Of a stretch of 64,000 bases of DNA, positions 1-11,947 are shown one piece after another (the stretch's first letter is position 1; every line of letters begins with the position of its first letter). The stretch is taken from NCBI GenBank assembly GCA_030734395.1, contig JAUZTG010000042.1, forward strand, positions 372,001-436,000. The letters run 5' to 3'. The notes beneath the pieces were generated by a model. That model was given only the letters and a program-made list of their open reading frames with translations, searched no databases and was not told the DNA's origin. A program made the position numbers and the translations under genes. The DNA comes from Sarocladium kiliense. Its lineage: Eukaryota; Ascomycota; Sordariomycetes; Hypocreales; Sarocladiaceae.

Positions 1-520
1 ACACTGTGGAACAAGCTTAGGGACGGGACCCCTCCATTCTGATCCCCTCCAACCACTGGCGGACTTCGCTTCAGGGGTCAAAGTCAACGGATGGACCAGG
101 CCTGTCATTGTCCGCCACAGCCCGCCACAGCTGCTCCAGGCGCTTCTGCGGACGCTAACTAGCCCCCTAGAACCAAGCATCCAGGGCCCTCCAACCCTTC
201 AGGTCAGGGACACCTGAAGCACGCTAGCCCGTCTGGGCTTGCCGTTGCAAGTTTGTGCCACCATCGCGCTCGCTCCGTTTTGGCAGCCTCCAGCGCTGAG
301 CCACAGCTTCGCGCCTCAAACGGCAGTGTGGCTGGTGCGCCTTTCACGCGCCTCGACTCGCCAACTTCGACCTTCTCAAGAAGCTCTGGGCCAAGCATCT
401 TCATCACGGTTCCGCGCGCCTTTGTCGTCCTTTGCGGCTATTGTGCTTCTTTGTGAACCTTCCTTTTTCTCCCCCCCAAACACATACTCTAGTCGAATCA
501 GCGGCGACCAAACACCTACC
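1..520. other. 5' flank of the Leo1 gene
   Basis: No gene is supported here. Open frames that run through this stretch into the Leo1 gene have no recognisable protein sequence. The last 100 bases are pyrimidine-rich and probably belong to the promoter or leader of the Leo1 gene that starts at 521. Confidence 0.5.
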
Positions 521-1830
521 ATGTCCGATTCGGAAGACCCCATTGACCCCATCGACCCCATCGATGAGGATGGCGGCGACGACCTTTTCGGCGATGACGA
601 TGACAACGATCTCGCACCCTCTTCACCCAAGGCGCGTATTCTTGACGACGATTCTCTGGCATCTGACCCTGAGGGCGATGATGCCCAACCCCGATATGCT
701 CGCGATGAGCGCGCTCGATCTCAAACCGCTGAAGCTGAACGGCGCATTATGGAGGCGCAAATTCATCGTCACCGGATTCCAAAGCCAAGTGACAAGACCG
801 TGAGTACCGGGAGTTTGCTCTTTATTAGAAGACTAATGACTAATGATCCGCACAGCTGCGTGTCATGCGCATTCCCAAGTTCCTCAAAGTCCACCCAATG
901 GCATACGACCCCGACACCTTCCAGCCTTCCGAATTCGATGTCGCCAACGCCCTCAGTGCGAACCCTCAACAAGTCGTGAGGCATCGTAAGGATCCCAGCA
1001 CAGGAGAATTGAAGAGCAATACCAACGTATACCGCTGGAGCGATGGCTCCATTACAATTTCAGTCGGTGGCGAGCACTACGAGGTCTCGCGGAAGGCACT
1101 GGGCCCTGCACCGGACAAGCCATACAACGAGCTCCAGGATGGACATTACTATGCGGCCAGTGTTGAACTTTCGTCTAATTTGATGGTCACCGTGGACCAC
1201 ATCACCGAGCAATACAATGTGCGCCCGAACAAGGAAGTGGGAGACGAAGCCTTAAACCGCTTGGCTGAACGCATGGCCGAAGCGACCAACGCTGGACGAT
1301 CGGATAATATGATTATTCGCACCACGAAAGATCCCGAGATGCAGAAGCGCCAGGCAGAGTTGGCCGAAAAGGAGAGAGAAAAGGCCAGGCGCCGACGAGA
1401 GAATGCGGCCGCCAAGATGGATGGCGGACCAATGGGCCGGTCAGGTGGTCGTGGTGGTCTGTCCATTGGCGATCTAGAAGGCCGGCGTGGTGCGGGATCT
1501 GGCCGCAAGAGGGGAATGCCTGGTTCCGGGAAGCCGAAAAGGCACCGGCCGGAGTATGACTCTGACGACGATCTCCCACAAGGCGTTGGGCGGCATGAGG
1601 AATACGACCGTGATGGTTTCGTCGTCGGCAGCGATGAGGAGGAGTTGGATAGTGGTGCAGAAGATGACGAGGAGGAGATTCTTGACGATGACGAGGATGA
1701 AGCACCAAGACGGAAGAGGCAGAGGACAGTAGAGGCTGACGAGGATGCATCGGGGGATGATGTTGAGCCAGCAGAGACCTCGACACGGGCGCGTAGACGG
1801 AATGTCATCGATGATGAGGATGACGAGTAG
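521..1830 (+). CDS. leo1: RNA polymerase II-associated Paf1 complex subunit Leo1
   Basis: Leo1 is a subunit of the nuclear Paf1 complex, which travels with RNA polymerase II and supports elongation and histone modification. The model has two exons, 521-799 and 856-1830, with a 56-nt intron carrying a GTGAGT donor and a CTAATGAC branch region. It encodes 417 residues. The N-terminal 90 residues are very acidic. The Leo1 core follows, starting across the splice junction at LRVMRIPKFLKVHP (about residues 94-107) and running through the YRWSDGSITISVGGEHYEV stretch. A basic Arg/Lys-rich segment and a very acidic tail ending IDDEDDE complete the family layout. I chose ATG 521 because the acidic N-terminus is typical and its context (CTACCATG) is good. 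Length and domain order are normal for fungal Leo1. Confidence 0.93.
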
Positions 1831-2865
1831 AGAATTTCAAGTACAGGTGCGGAAGGGGTTCTTGAGAGTCTGTATGAACACAAAATAGCACCGTTCGGGT
1901 TCTTCTAGAGGAGCGGCGTTTAATGGATGGATCTGTCAATTACGCAGGCGAGAAACCGCATGAACTCAACGGCTATAGCTGGACATCATCATATAGCTAA
2001 CTGGGAAGTACTTTCATTGGATTGCCTCCGCAGCTCACGATTTCTGTCGAGGGGCGTCTTCGTGCCAACTTCGAAGTACTCAAACGTGTCTCAACGCCTT
2101 GGTCAAATGCAAAGCGCAAGATACAGACACTAAATTGCATATCGAGAGTCTTACATGCATTGCTTCACTCATGAGACCATCATCCTCTTGAAGCCAGATC
2201 GTGATCAAGCAATCCCCCATCCTCAGTTTAACAGTTGAGAACTATCTGGTGTCGCAATGCCGTGTCCACCACATATTCCAAGTCCATGACGCAATGTTAT
2301 TTCCGCCACCAGTGTCTTGAAGAGCCTCCTTCAAAATCCAAGCATTGCCATCAGCAGTAATCGACCCGTCAACTCACTTTAAACTTGGTTCACACAGTTG
2401 GAAGGACCATCACGTGATTCCTGGTGGTTCAGCTACCATCGTCACATGCTTCCCCAACATTGACGTGCCCCACCATGTCACCTCACCTTACCTGACCTCA
2501 TGCACGACAACACGCCGGACAACTTTGCGATTACTCCCCGCAGCAGCACCTCGACTTTCGAGACACGAATTATTCCGTCATTCCCATTTTTTCCATTTCT
2601 CGCCTAGTGTATCATTGGGATGTCGTGAGATCTGACGCCACTGCTGCTTTGCCAGCCTGACCCACCAGTTCCGACACCCCAGTTAAGCTCCATCCGTCCC
2701 ATTCCATGTGCGCCGTCGCTCTGCTCGGTCCTCGGCAACCATGGGTGTTGTTCTGGCGGTCTGGAGAGTCGTCGTTGACGTAGTTCGCTTCTGGCAAAAG
2801 GCAAGCTTTCCCAGGATCTGTCAATCACTTCACCGCTTCCTCCATAGCTGTGCTTGGACACTGCA
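1831..2865. other. intergenic, Leo1 to patatin-like gene
   Basis: About 1.0 kb between two genes on the same strand. I see no supported gene. A second ATG at 2741 opens a short hydrophobic reading frame, but it is out of frame with the downstream patatin-like gene and stops near 2880. It could be an upstream ORF or part of an unrecognised first exon. Confidence 0.5.
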
Positions 2866-4635
2866 ATGCTCAGTCCACTGACCCTCTTGCAGAAGCTCTT
2901 CAGTTGGTACACCAAACAGAAGCCTGTGGAGCTGTGGCTCGACCTCCTCCGCAATGCACAGACCTTTGAGGAATGGGAGGAGGCTGCGTTGCACCTCGAT
3001 AACCTCCTTGGGCTTGATCTATGGTATGCTTCTGAAGCATTTACACTTGTTGTGCGCCGGAGAGCATCGCTGACGCGAAACTAGGCGGAATAACCCAACG
3101 TCCAAACATTACGATTGGAGACTCATTACCGAGAGGTTGAGCTCCCTATCCATAGCTCGAGAAGAAAACAACTTCCAACAACTCGTCAACCTCCTTCGAT
3201 CCGGCCTTGTCCGCAATCTCGGGAACATCACTTCCCCGAAACTCTACAACCGGGCCTTCTCCGGAACGAAGTACCTCATCGAAGAGTACATCGCCCAGGT
3301 CGCCGAGTCGGTCGATGATATCAGTCAGCTACCAACGGTGCCACCGACGGACACAGGACAGCCTGGAAGCAATGGCCCCGCGCTGACAAACCAGATGAAG
3401 CTCGACTTCATCCACGACACAAGGCAGGCTTTTGGACGGAGTACACTGGTGCTGCAGGGCGGAGCCATCTTCGGCATGTGCCATCTGGGTGTCGTGAAGG
3501 CACTGTTTCTACGTGGCCTGCTCCCGCGCATCATCACGGGCACAGCAACAGGTGCACTGATCGCGGCTTTGGTGTCCATTCATACCACGGAGGAGCTGCC
3601 GGCCGTGCTAGCCGGCGAAGGCATTGATCTTTCTGCTTTTTCCAATAAGGAATCGGCGCAAGAACAGACTTCACAGTCCAGGTGGAACACTCTCCTGCGG
3701 AGGGTCCGACGATTCACCCGCGAAGGGTATTTCCTCGACGTGACGGTATTAGAGGAATGTGTGCGAGCCAATGTTGGTGACATCACGTTCGAGGAGGCGT
3801 ATAATCGCAGCAAGAGGGTGCTGAATATCACCGTTGCTACGGAGGGCCAGAACGGTGTACCGACTCTGCTCAACTACTTGACAGCGCCCAACGTGGTACG
3901 TTCTAACTTCTTGCCTGTTTTCTTTTAGCTTTTACTGATCATCTTTTTCAGCTCATCTGGTCTGCTGCTGTTGCCTCCAACGCATCATCTCCGTCTCTCT
4001 ATGGTGATCGCAAGGCCATAGTTCTTTGCAAAGATGCTGATGGAAACATCGGACCTTGGGCACCGGCCAACACGACCGACTTCCACCACTGGACACACTC
4101 ATCCTACACAGAGCGCGATTCTCCCTTACGCCGCGTCGCCGAGCTGTTCAATGTCAACCACTTCATCATCAGCCAAGCACGACCATACCTTATCCCTTTC
4201 CTGCAGTCTGACATGCACGGGCCTTCACTCCTGGAAACGCGCAGCAAAACCACACAAGCGTCGGCTTTCCTCGTCCGGATGGTTGGTCTGGAGGTGAGAC
4301 ATCGCCTACGCCAACTTGATACATTGCGTCTGTTACCTGCCAGCATACGCCGCTTTCTCGTTGACGAGCAAGTCCCCTCCTCATCATCTATGACTCTCGT
4401 CCCCGAAGTCGGAGCTGGCGACTTCGCCCGACTACTCGAAACACCAACGAGGGAGACACTAGAGTACTGGATTCTTCGTGGCGAGCGAAGTGTGTGGCCA
4501 GCAGTTGCAGCGCTGAAGATCCGGTGCGCAGTGGAGAACGAATTGGACAGATCATACCAAGTTGTGAGGAAGTTGAAAGCCGGCGGACTGCGAAGGAAAG
4601 GGAGCATCAGCGTGGCGGTAGAGGGAGACGCGTGA
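2866..4635 (+). CDS. patatin-like phospholipase-fold protein (Tgl3/4/5-like), apparently without the catalytic serine
   Basis: Three exons: 2866-3023, 3085-3895 and 3952-4635. Introns of 61 and 56 nt keep the frame, giving 550 residues. The N-terminal helical region (DUF3336-like, FEEWEEAALHLDNLLGLDLW) is followed by a patatin domain. The oxyanion loop is present as LQGGAIFG (about residues 176-183), followed by HLGVVKALF. The nucleophile elbow, normally G-x-S-x-G, reads GTATG with Ala207 at the serine position. The expected Asp-Gly dyad before AELFNVNHFIISQARP is also not seen; the stretch reads THSSYTERDSPL. Active family members are lipid-droplet triacylglycerol lipases or acyltransferases. 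This protein is probably a pseudoenzyme, or acts by a different residue. I start at ATG 2866 because an in-frame stop lies at 2845. Confidence 0.88.
3539..3553 (+). other. degenerate GxSxG elbow, serine position is alanine
   Basis: Codons GGC ACA GCA ACA GGT encode GTATG. Patatins use the serine of G-x-S-x-G as nucleophile. Here that codon is GCA (Ala207), one substitution away from TCA. Confidence 0.85.
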
Positions 4636-6028
4636 TACCCTCTTATGCGTATATCATTACTGTGTTTGGACCATGGGGAGATGGGGTTCCTTTTGCGCAT
4701 GATACCTAACCTACCTTTTTGCGTTTCCCTACGCTTGGCAACTTATGCATTGGACACAGCTACGCTTCACATCACTATCACTATCAGTATTACTATCAAA
4801 ACATGAACAATGACACAACAGCATTACCAAACATACAACCAACTATCATATCTACCTGCCTTGATACAAGCCGATCAATTGCGCCTGTGACGTCTACCTC
4901 AATTCGAGTCACCTTCTTTCTCCGATTTACCCTCCGAGAACTGCACGTTCTATGCTCCCTTCCAGAACACCGCCACCACCAATGAAGGCACGTGAAACCC
5001 TGCAGCATCTCCGATCCGGTCCCGAGAATTGCACTTCTCCTCTTCTTTTCCCATCCATTTTTTTTTTTTGCCTCCAGGTCAGTCACGCTCAGGACCCTCC
5101 AAGAAGATCATCATTATCGGCAGATGATATTCTCCTTATAATATCTGCAATTGCACAATGGCGTCATTGGACCCCGTGCTGCCTTTCATTACCTCTCCCC
5201 GCATCGAATCAGATGACCGATTGCGCATTTTGCATGTTTCCCCCCGCGTTCTTGCAACGGTGAGAGATATAATTCCCTCATCGGCGAAGCCCGACACTGT
5301 GAAGTGCATGTTTCCCCCCTTGCGCGTGGAGATGGTCATCTCCATTAGACAGCCTTGCTGGAGGGAAAAGTGAGGCTGTCGGGAGACTGTAACAGTTCCA
5401 GATTGGGGGAGGCATGACCTCTCGGTCCAGGCACTCTCCAGGGCGTTATTTAGATCTCGCCACACTCCAGTGTCCGTGGGACGGCATTTCATCATCTTGT
5501 CTCCCACCCTCCGTAACCGCTCACACCTTATCCCACGTCAGTCCCCAATCTCAGGGTCCCGACCGGCCAGCACCGGCTTGCCGTCCCTCCAACCAGGCGC
5601 CAGCTCACCAACACACCTTCCTCTGGTGGGAGAGAGAACAAGCCCATGTGACCGCGTGCACGCACCACCATGCCTTTTTGCATAGTCTACTCCTTGACAG
5701 CAAAGCGTAAGCAGCCACACAAGTATAGTTTGTTCGGTGTGCCGGTTTGCGTGAGTGGTTGGAAATGTCGCGTTGGCTATATACGTCAGATAGCCGGCAT
5801 CGGCAGGCCTAGATCGTGAACCCTTAGATGTGTTGATGGGCCGCAATTGAATTTATTTAAACACGTACGACATCCCCAGGACCCCTGGTCTGGACTGTTC
5901 CATCTCATCTCTCCTTCCATTCGAAAGAAAGCAAGTCCTGATCTCACCTCTTAGCCTGAGCACAGTCATCAAGCACCACATACCCAACTGTACCATCCAT
6001 CAATACAACCCACATTGTTACCTTCGCA
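4636..6028. other. intergenic, patatin-like gene to MGN protein gene
   Basis: About 1.4 kb. No coding region is supported; the open frames are short, overlapping and low in complexity. Features seen are a CACTATCACTATCA-like simple-sequence stretch near 4770-4800 and an oligo-T run near 5060. The last 150 bases are probably the leader of the gene starting at 6029. Confidence 0.5.
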
Positions 6029-6490
6029 ATGGGCAACACCCCTTCCAAAACACACCACCACCACCATCCCTCCTCCCATCCCCCCTCCTCCTCCAAGTCC
6101 CGCCACCAACATCCCCAATACAACCCCGACAACGAGTCCTCCGCCCAACTCGGCGCCGCCTCCTCCGAGCACCTCTACGCCCTCGGCCTTGCCAAGTGGG
6201 ACACCGGCACAAGCGACGAGACGCCGACCTACCACAGCAAGGAGCCCAGCGAAGGCAGCAAGAAGAAGAAGAAGAAGAAGAAGACTGTGGTGAAAGAAGT
6301 GTATAGTATTCGAGAGACGGTCGATACTGCTCGGGCAAGTATTGAAGCTGTGCGTGGATCGCCGGCGATAAGATCTGGGATGCTCAAAGAGGAAAATGTG
6401 GATGAGCCGTGGGGGACGGTGAATGAGTGGTATTGGGGCCGGGAGTTGGCTGGAATGGGGTCTTGGATGGATGATGAGGGGAAGAAGTAA
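6029..6490 (+). CDS. small hypothetical protein with N-myristoylation-like start and poly-lysine tract
   Basis: Single exon of 153 residues. I do not recognise a family. The protein starts MGNTPSK, which fits an N-myristoylation signal (Gly2, Ser6, basic residue 7). A His/Ser/Pro-rich region follows to about residue 45. Next is a segment with SSEHLYALGLAKWDTG, then a run of eight lysines at about 78-85. The C-terminal half holds VYSIRETVDTARASIEAVRG and ends in a Trp-rich, acidic tail. Together the acylation signal and the basic patch suggest attachment to the cytosolic face of a membrane; this is inference. The ATG has a good context (GCAATGG) and lies downstream of a pyrimidine-rich leader. 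It could be a fast-evolving lineage-specific gene. Confidence 0.65.
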   Translation: MGNTPSKTHHHHHPSSHPPSSSKSRHQHPQYNPDNESSAQLGAASSEHLYALGLAKWDTGTSDETPTYHSKEPSEGSKKKKKKKKTVVKEVYSIRETVDTARASIEAVRGSPAIRSGMLKEENVDEPWGTVNEWYWGRELAGMGSWMDDEGKK

Positions 6491-8092
6491 AGAAGCACAC
6501 TGGTCTGTGCTTGACACAAGGTCTTCTCTTCTCTGTGTTCGAATGTTTGGATTGAGTGTGACTATGATTGGTTCGATTGCTTTTGTATGGATAGTGCAAG
6601 CATCTTGGTCGGATTTGAGCTAGGTTGCGTGTAAGTCAGGGTATCATTCATCACCAAAGATTGTCTACAGGAGGGTACCCTCATCGGTACATTGCATTTC
6701 AAGAAGTAAGTTTAGTTTCATGATTTACGGTATCTGCGAATTGAGACTTGATTGCTACCCGTCACTGTATTATCCCCGCAGCTTGGTTGTCCATCCGGTA
6801 CTCCCTTGCGGTCTGGGTGACGCCATGCCTACATCGATACGAGACTTGATCTAGGAGCTTGATAGACTTCACACCGCGCCAGGAACCTGTTGCCCCATCT
6901 GGCTATCGCCCAAGACTGGGGTCTTAATTAAGTTCCCGTACCTGAGTTAGCATATTTCGCCTTCTACTCCTTGCAAGTCTCGGGAGCTCCCGCAACCTTC
7001 CATAAGGGAAAGGACGGCAACATGTGCATCATCATAGCATCATCCAACTGCCCAGCTCTAACGATGCACTGTAGTCAAGGATCCTCATGCTGTGTTTAGA
7101 TTATGAGCCGTTGATGTGAGAATTGCTGATGATAATTTATATCATATCTCGACCAAGCCCACTCTTAGAGCTCACGCGGCGGTCTTCATCACCATCATAG
7201 CATCATTCGCCTGCAACCTCAGCAACATCCCTAGCACACTTCATCAATTCCATCATCAACATCGAACCCTTAATTCCTCTATTCCTATCTCCTCCCATCC
7301 CAGCATCACCTCCGCCTCTCAACTTCCCCACACCTCGTATTCACCCTCATCCGAAACACACCATCGAAGCCGATCAGCACCACCACTCCACCAAAGCTCC
7401 ATCAAACACGTCAAGCCCCCCAAAAAGAGCACGCGCTGGTCCGCGATCAACATCCGATCGGCTGTCTAGATCCGACACGAAAGAGGATCAACCTTAAATC
7501 CAACGTCTTCTGCTATCAATTGCCAGTGTCACTTCAACAATCAATCTGTGCAACGAGACTCCCTTTTCATGCGACATGCGGCCGCCCGTCTGCAGCATAC
7601 CTTGCGTTCGTGCATCAGATCTGCTTCTATCCGAGACTTTGTCGTCATAAGACGCCACTCTCAAACAATCGGCATTCCAGTCCACATCGCCGTTCTTCAA
7701 GCTCACGAGTCAGGTCATCACATTCCCAACAGTTGCATGGCAAACAATACACGTCACACCCACGACTAGCCAAGCCACCGATGCAATCCAGATACTTCCA
7801 TTGTTTTGTAGGCACGACTCTAATCCACCATCTCCTCAATTGTGTGATGCTCACTCATCCAAGCCATTACGAGAAAACAAAGCCTGTGTACTAGGGGAAT
7901 CCTCAGATGACATTTCCCGTCCCCGAAGCGAGCGGGAAGGGGAGGGGAAAAAGCAAAAAACTAAGTTACACATGAAAAAGTTGTAGGCCGTAGAACCCGA
8001 CCCAGGGTTGAGATAGAAACTCCACCAACTGCCGTAGCTGATATGCAAACGGTGTAGCCCATGCTGGGGTGTCACCATGTTGGCACTGCCAT
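6491..8092. other. intergenic, MGN protein gene to wall protein gene
   Basis: About 1.6 kb between converging genes. The longest open frame (7116-7469) begins with GTG, has no ATG, and is low-complexity Ser/His/Pro sequence. I do not support a gene here. Confidence 0.5.
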
Positions 8093-8872
8093 TTACAGGA
8101 AGTACCCGACAACGGCGACAACGGCGGCAGCGAGGGTGACGTGAGAGGAACCGAGGCGAACAGCAGCGTCGGGGGTGTCGCTGTCGGAGTCCGAGTTTTC
8201 GGTGGTCTGCTCAGCGTTGTCGCTGTCGGTGGTGGTTGCAGCTGTCACACTCGTATCAGTCATAATTTCACATAGGCATGCACTGGGCAACTAATAACTC
8301 ACTCTCACTCTCAGTGGTGCTGGGCTCGGGGGTGGTCAGGGTCTCAGTGTCGGTGGTGACGGTGACCAGGCTGGTAGACTCCTCAGTAGTAGAGGTAGAG
8401 GTCTCTTCGGCGGAAGTAGTGGTCTCAGGGACAGTGCTGGTCTCCTCAGCGGAAGTGGTCTCAACGACGGTACCCTCGAAAGTGAACTGGTCGCTGTAGT
8501 TCACCTCGCCGTTTGAATCCTCAATCCTGAAAGCGTAGGTGTCTTCGGGGAACTTCTTGCTAAGGGTGATCTCGGCCTCGTCGCCAGATGTCTCCGCTGT
8601 AGAGCAGGATGTTAGCTGGTGCTATCGATATAGAGACTACCTTTCTGACAACGGCCAGAAGACAGATGAAAAGACATACGGACGAGAGTCTGAACGACCT
8701 TGAGGTCCTTCGGGTCGCCATTGAGGAGCTCAATCTTGCAGCCGCTGTCGCAGCCGCTGAACTTCAGGACGAATGGCTCATTAGGCACAACGTCGAAGTT
8801 GGTGTTGAGGAACTCAGGCTTGGCCAGGGCGAGGCCGGCGGCGGCAGCGAGGACAGCAACGGAGGTCTTCAT
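8093..8872 (-). CDS. GPI-anchored Ser/Thr-rich wall protein with Kre9/KNH-like N-terminal domain
   Basis: Three exons on the minus strand: 8872-8680, 8596-8303 and 8241-8093. The introns are 83 nt (GTATGT donor) and 61 nt (GTGAGT donor). The product is 211 residues. A signal peptide (MKTSVAVLAAAAGLALA) is followed by a beta-sandwich domain of the Kre9/KNH1 type: PNEPFVLKFSGCDSGCKIELL, then ITLSKKFPEDTYAFRIEDSNGEVNYS. A long Ser/Thr/Glu-rich linker, likely O-mannosylated, follows. The C-terminus is hydrophobic (VTLAAAVVAVVGYFL) after a small-residue GSS site, as expected for a GPI anchor. Family members act at the plasma membrane or wall in beta-1,6-glucan assembly or as structural mannoproteins. 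The N-terminal domain assignment is from pattern, so the exact role is uncertain. Confidence 0.82.
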
Positions 8873-11800
8873 TTTGACGGTGGTAGACTTTGCTTGGTGT
8901 TTCCTTGGAAGGTTGAGGTTAAGTGAGAGCTATTCGCAAGAATGTCAGTGGGCAATTCTGGAAGAGTATCGGATCGCGCCAAAACAGAATCATAATAGAA
9001 GTGCGCGTCGGTTGTGGGTGTCGTCAGGGTAATGCTCGCCGGGAGTGGACAAGTGACGGCCAGGTGACAGGCAAGAAGCGACAGGTCGAGGGGCTTCAGT
9101 TGATAGCGACGGATCTACCGGGTTCAAGTCAAGGATGCGCCATCCTGATACAATCGCAGCACAAGGCGTCGGTGTAATGTTGAAAGGCATCAGGGTATTC
9201 CCATCGTCGTCACCGATGATCAGAATCGTGATTGGCGGCCACAACGCAGTCCAGCGCGTGCATAAGCAAGTACAAGTAGCAGAATAAAGGACTTACACGA
9301 AGAGGTGCTGGATGCAAGATGCGAAAGACTGTTGTAGTAAAGCAAGAAGGAGTTGGATGTCAACGAGAGACTGTGAATAAGATGGAGAAGTATTAGGTAC
9401 TGGTAAAGCAGGTATGTAGTAGGACGAAAGAGGGTCGACGACGGGAAGAAAGGAGGAGAAGGGGGACCATCGTGGAGGTGAGCAGCGCGCTTTTATTGAG
9501 ATTACACAGGCACACCCCATCAGGCCGGGTCCCTGGCGGGTGGCAGCGGGAGGCATCAGCTCGTGAACGGGCCTGTCCTGCTGTAGCTGTAGCATCCGTC
9601 TGCAGGGACAGAGCGGCACTCCACTGAGGGCCTGTGGTACCATGCGCTGCAGGACAGTGATCCAGTAGCCCCACCCCCGGCCTGTAGCGCAGGTCCAGGT
9701 CGAGGTCCTAGCCTTAGCACAGCCCATAGCGCCCACCCAACTGGGGCAATGTTGGCCTGCCATTGGCCACTGGTGCCTAGCGTGCGATGCCAATCCTCTT
9801 CATCTCAACGTGGGCGGGCCTCCCATCTGAGAGACTGTCTCTGCCTCTCGCTGCTTTTTCTTCACCACCTGACATGGGGCATCATTACCACCAATGCAGC
9901 ACCATTCACACCTCATAAGGGTTCTTGGATCCACGCCTTGGCTTCTTGCTTAAGGTTCGTGACACCTTGGAGGCTGACGACGATGTTCGTTGCCCACTGC
10001 TTGATATTGGCTGACAGATTACTCACAGACCAGCTCGTTCTCGACAGCACAGGCCCGTCATCCACAACAATACCACCCCATGACTCTCACCACTGGCCTC
10101 GGCACATTCCATTCTCCTCGCCCCCAAAACAACTTCCCAACACCCACACCCAAAGAAGTCTCACGCACTTCTCCTCAATGACATCGTCATCACCTCGCTG
10201 AATACCTAACCACCCCAGGCAAGCACAGCCCCTGGATTCAATACCCGAGACGCCGCCCGGCCCCCCTTTCGCCCCCTTCCCCGAAGAGCCGAGCCGTAGA
10301 GCAGTGTGAAGGACTTGGGCCAAGCCAAATCGCGGGAAATTAACCACTATCGAAGATGAGGCGCCCCAGCTAACTATTGTACGCGAATTCGATCCCTGGC
10401 AACGAGGAAATAGTGTGCGATCTTGCATTGGAAGAAGGAAAGTACGGAACATTTGATCGCAGAAGCAAATTCACACGATCCGGGTTAAATGTCAGTCCCG
10501 CAGCTTCCCCAAGTCTTGGGACACAAAACCACCCTGGGAACTTCTCACGCACGTTGGAGGCCGTAGAGGGCCCGTCCCCTTTTAGGCGAGCTGTTGTTCC
10601 AAACTGGGTCTGGAACTTGGCCATGCCGTGCGAATCACCACGGCAGGCAACACAGCAAGTGTTCCGTGGAGCGCACGCGACAAGAAAATGACCCTTCGAC
10701 GCGCATTCACCGGGCGCAGTATCCACCCAAGACAACCACCACACACACTACTCCCAAATTCCAGATTCAACGATCCAAGACCTGCAGCTGACGGTCCCTC
10801 TCTTGCTCACACGTAACGCATCTGAGTTTTTTTCCTTCTTCAAGCACTTTCGCCACGCCCAAGACAATAGCCAAGACATACCCAAACCCAGGAGAAGAGA
10901 CAAGGGCTTGTTCTAGAACTGGAACGACAAAATCGGAAGTCACGGATTTAAGCATCGCATGATGTCGGGATACTGGGAAAGCTTCTGTGCCGTTTAAGCG
11001 ATGTCGCGACTTTTCCTCCCTCCCCCTGCTCAGCTTTGTGTAACGTCCACAACATGCAGCTTTCCTTCCCTCCTCCAGCCTTACCAGCTTGCTTACTGCA
11101 GCAAGCCACACTCAATCCATACCTCGTGTTGAAGACTGCATACCACCCTCCATCATACCCTCTCTTCCCCACACAAGAATACCCTCTTCTTCAATGCGTT
11201 GTTGCAACAAGAAAGTCCTAGTCTACAAATGTACTTTGACACATTTGTACAACACCAAAACTATTGGACAGCTCGCAAAGCGGAATGCTTCCAAGAACAA
11301 GGGACGTTGAAGTCGAAAAAGTCCTTCAGCTTCTCGTCTCATGCTGACCACCCCCCAACGCCCGCAACCGTATATTTCGCACCTAGTCCTATTCTCATAG
11401 GCGCTTTATGTAGCTGAGGTCCTAAGCTCCGTGATGAATGGCTGTCAGCGTTTTCAGCTAGCTAACGGCAGCCAGCCAGCCACCGAGCTCATGTCACTTC
11501 AAGCACAAGCGCGAAACAGCTCAGCTCGCATTGGTCTTCTCGCATAGGTGGCCAATTGCAGATAGATACTGTCTCGTTGGAGCCACCTCAAGGTCCAAGT
11601 GGTATACGGCAGACTTGCATGCCCGGATTCTTGTTCACGTAAAGTTAGCAGGTCAAACGAAATGCATCTCATCCATGCTCTTAACAGTGCCATGAAAGTG
11701 CCTGCTTACAAACTACTTCCTCGACATTTCGTCTCATTCCTCCTCTCTAAAAGAGTCCCCCATCGAGTCTGTACGCTCGCCTGGGGTAAAGGAGACCGCT

Positions 11801-11947
11801 CTCAGTAAAGAAAACCCAAATCAAGTGCCTTTTCTCATGTCATGTATGCATATTAGGAACACCCGCCAAACAGAAATGAATATATCCCATTTTTCCCTTT
11901 GTCCTCGCCCTGCCCAGTCATGACCGACCCACTCTGTGTGAGCACGC
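8873..11947. other. intergenic, wall protein gene to UDP-glucose pyrophosphorylase gene
   Basis: About 3.1 kb holding the promoter and leader of the wall protein gene and the 3' flank of the pyrophosphorylase gene. Open frames up to 166 codons occur on both strands but overlap one another and have no recognisable sequence. I see no supported gene. Confidence 0.5.
8930..9296 (-). other. possible 5'-UTR intron of the wall protein gene
   Basis: On the minus strand a GTAAGT donor (9296-9291) and an acceptor ending GCGAATAG (8931-8930) frame a 367-nt segment about 60 nt upstream of the start codon. A CACTGACATT branch-point-like sequence lies about 15 nt before the acceptor. This is a splice-signal inference without transcript support. 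Confidence 0.4.

Noticed and set aside
239..979. 246-codon frame upstream and through the Leo1 first exon
   Set aside because: It reads through the Leo1 intron and ends soon after; the N-terminal part has no recognisable sequence and the Leo1 model with an intron fits better.
7116..7469. 117-codon frame in the gap before the wall protein gene
   Set aside because: It begins with GTG, has no ATG and is low-complexity sequence.
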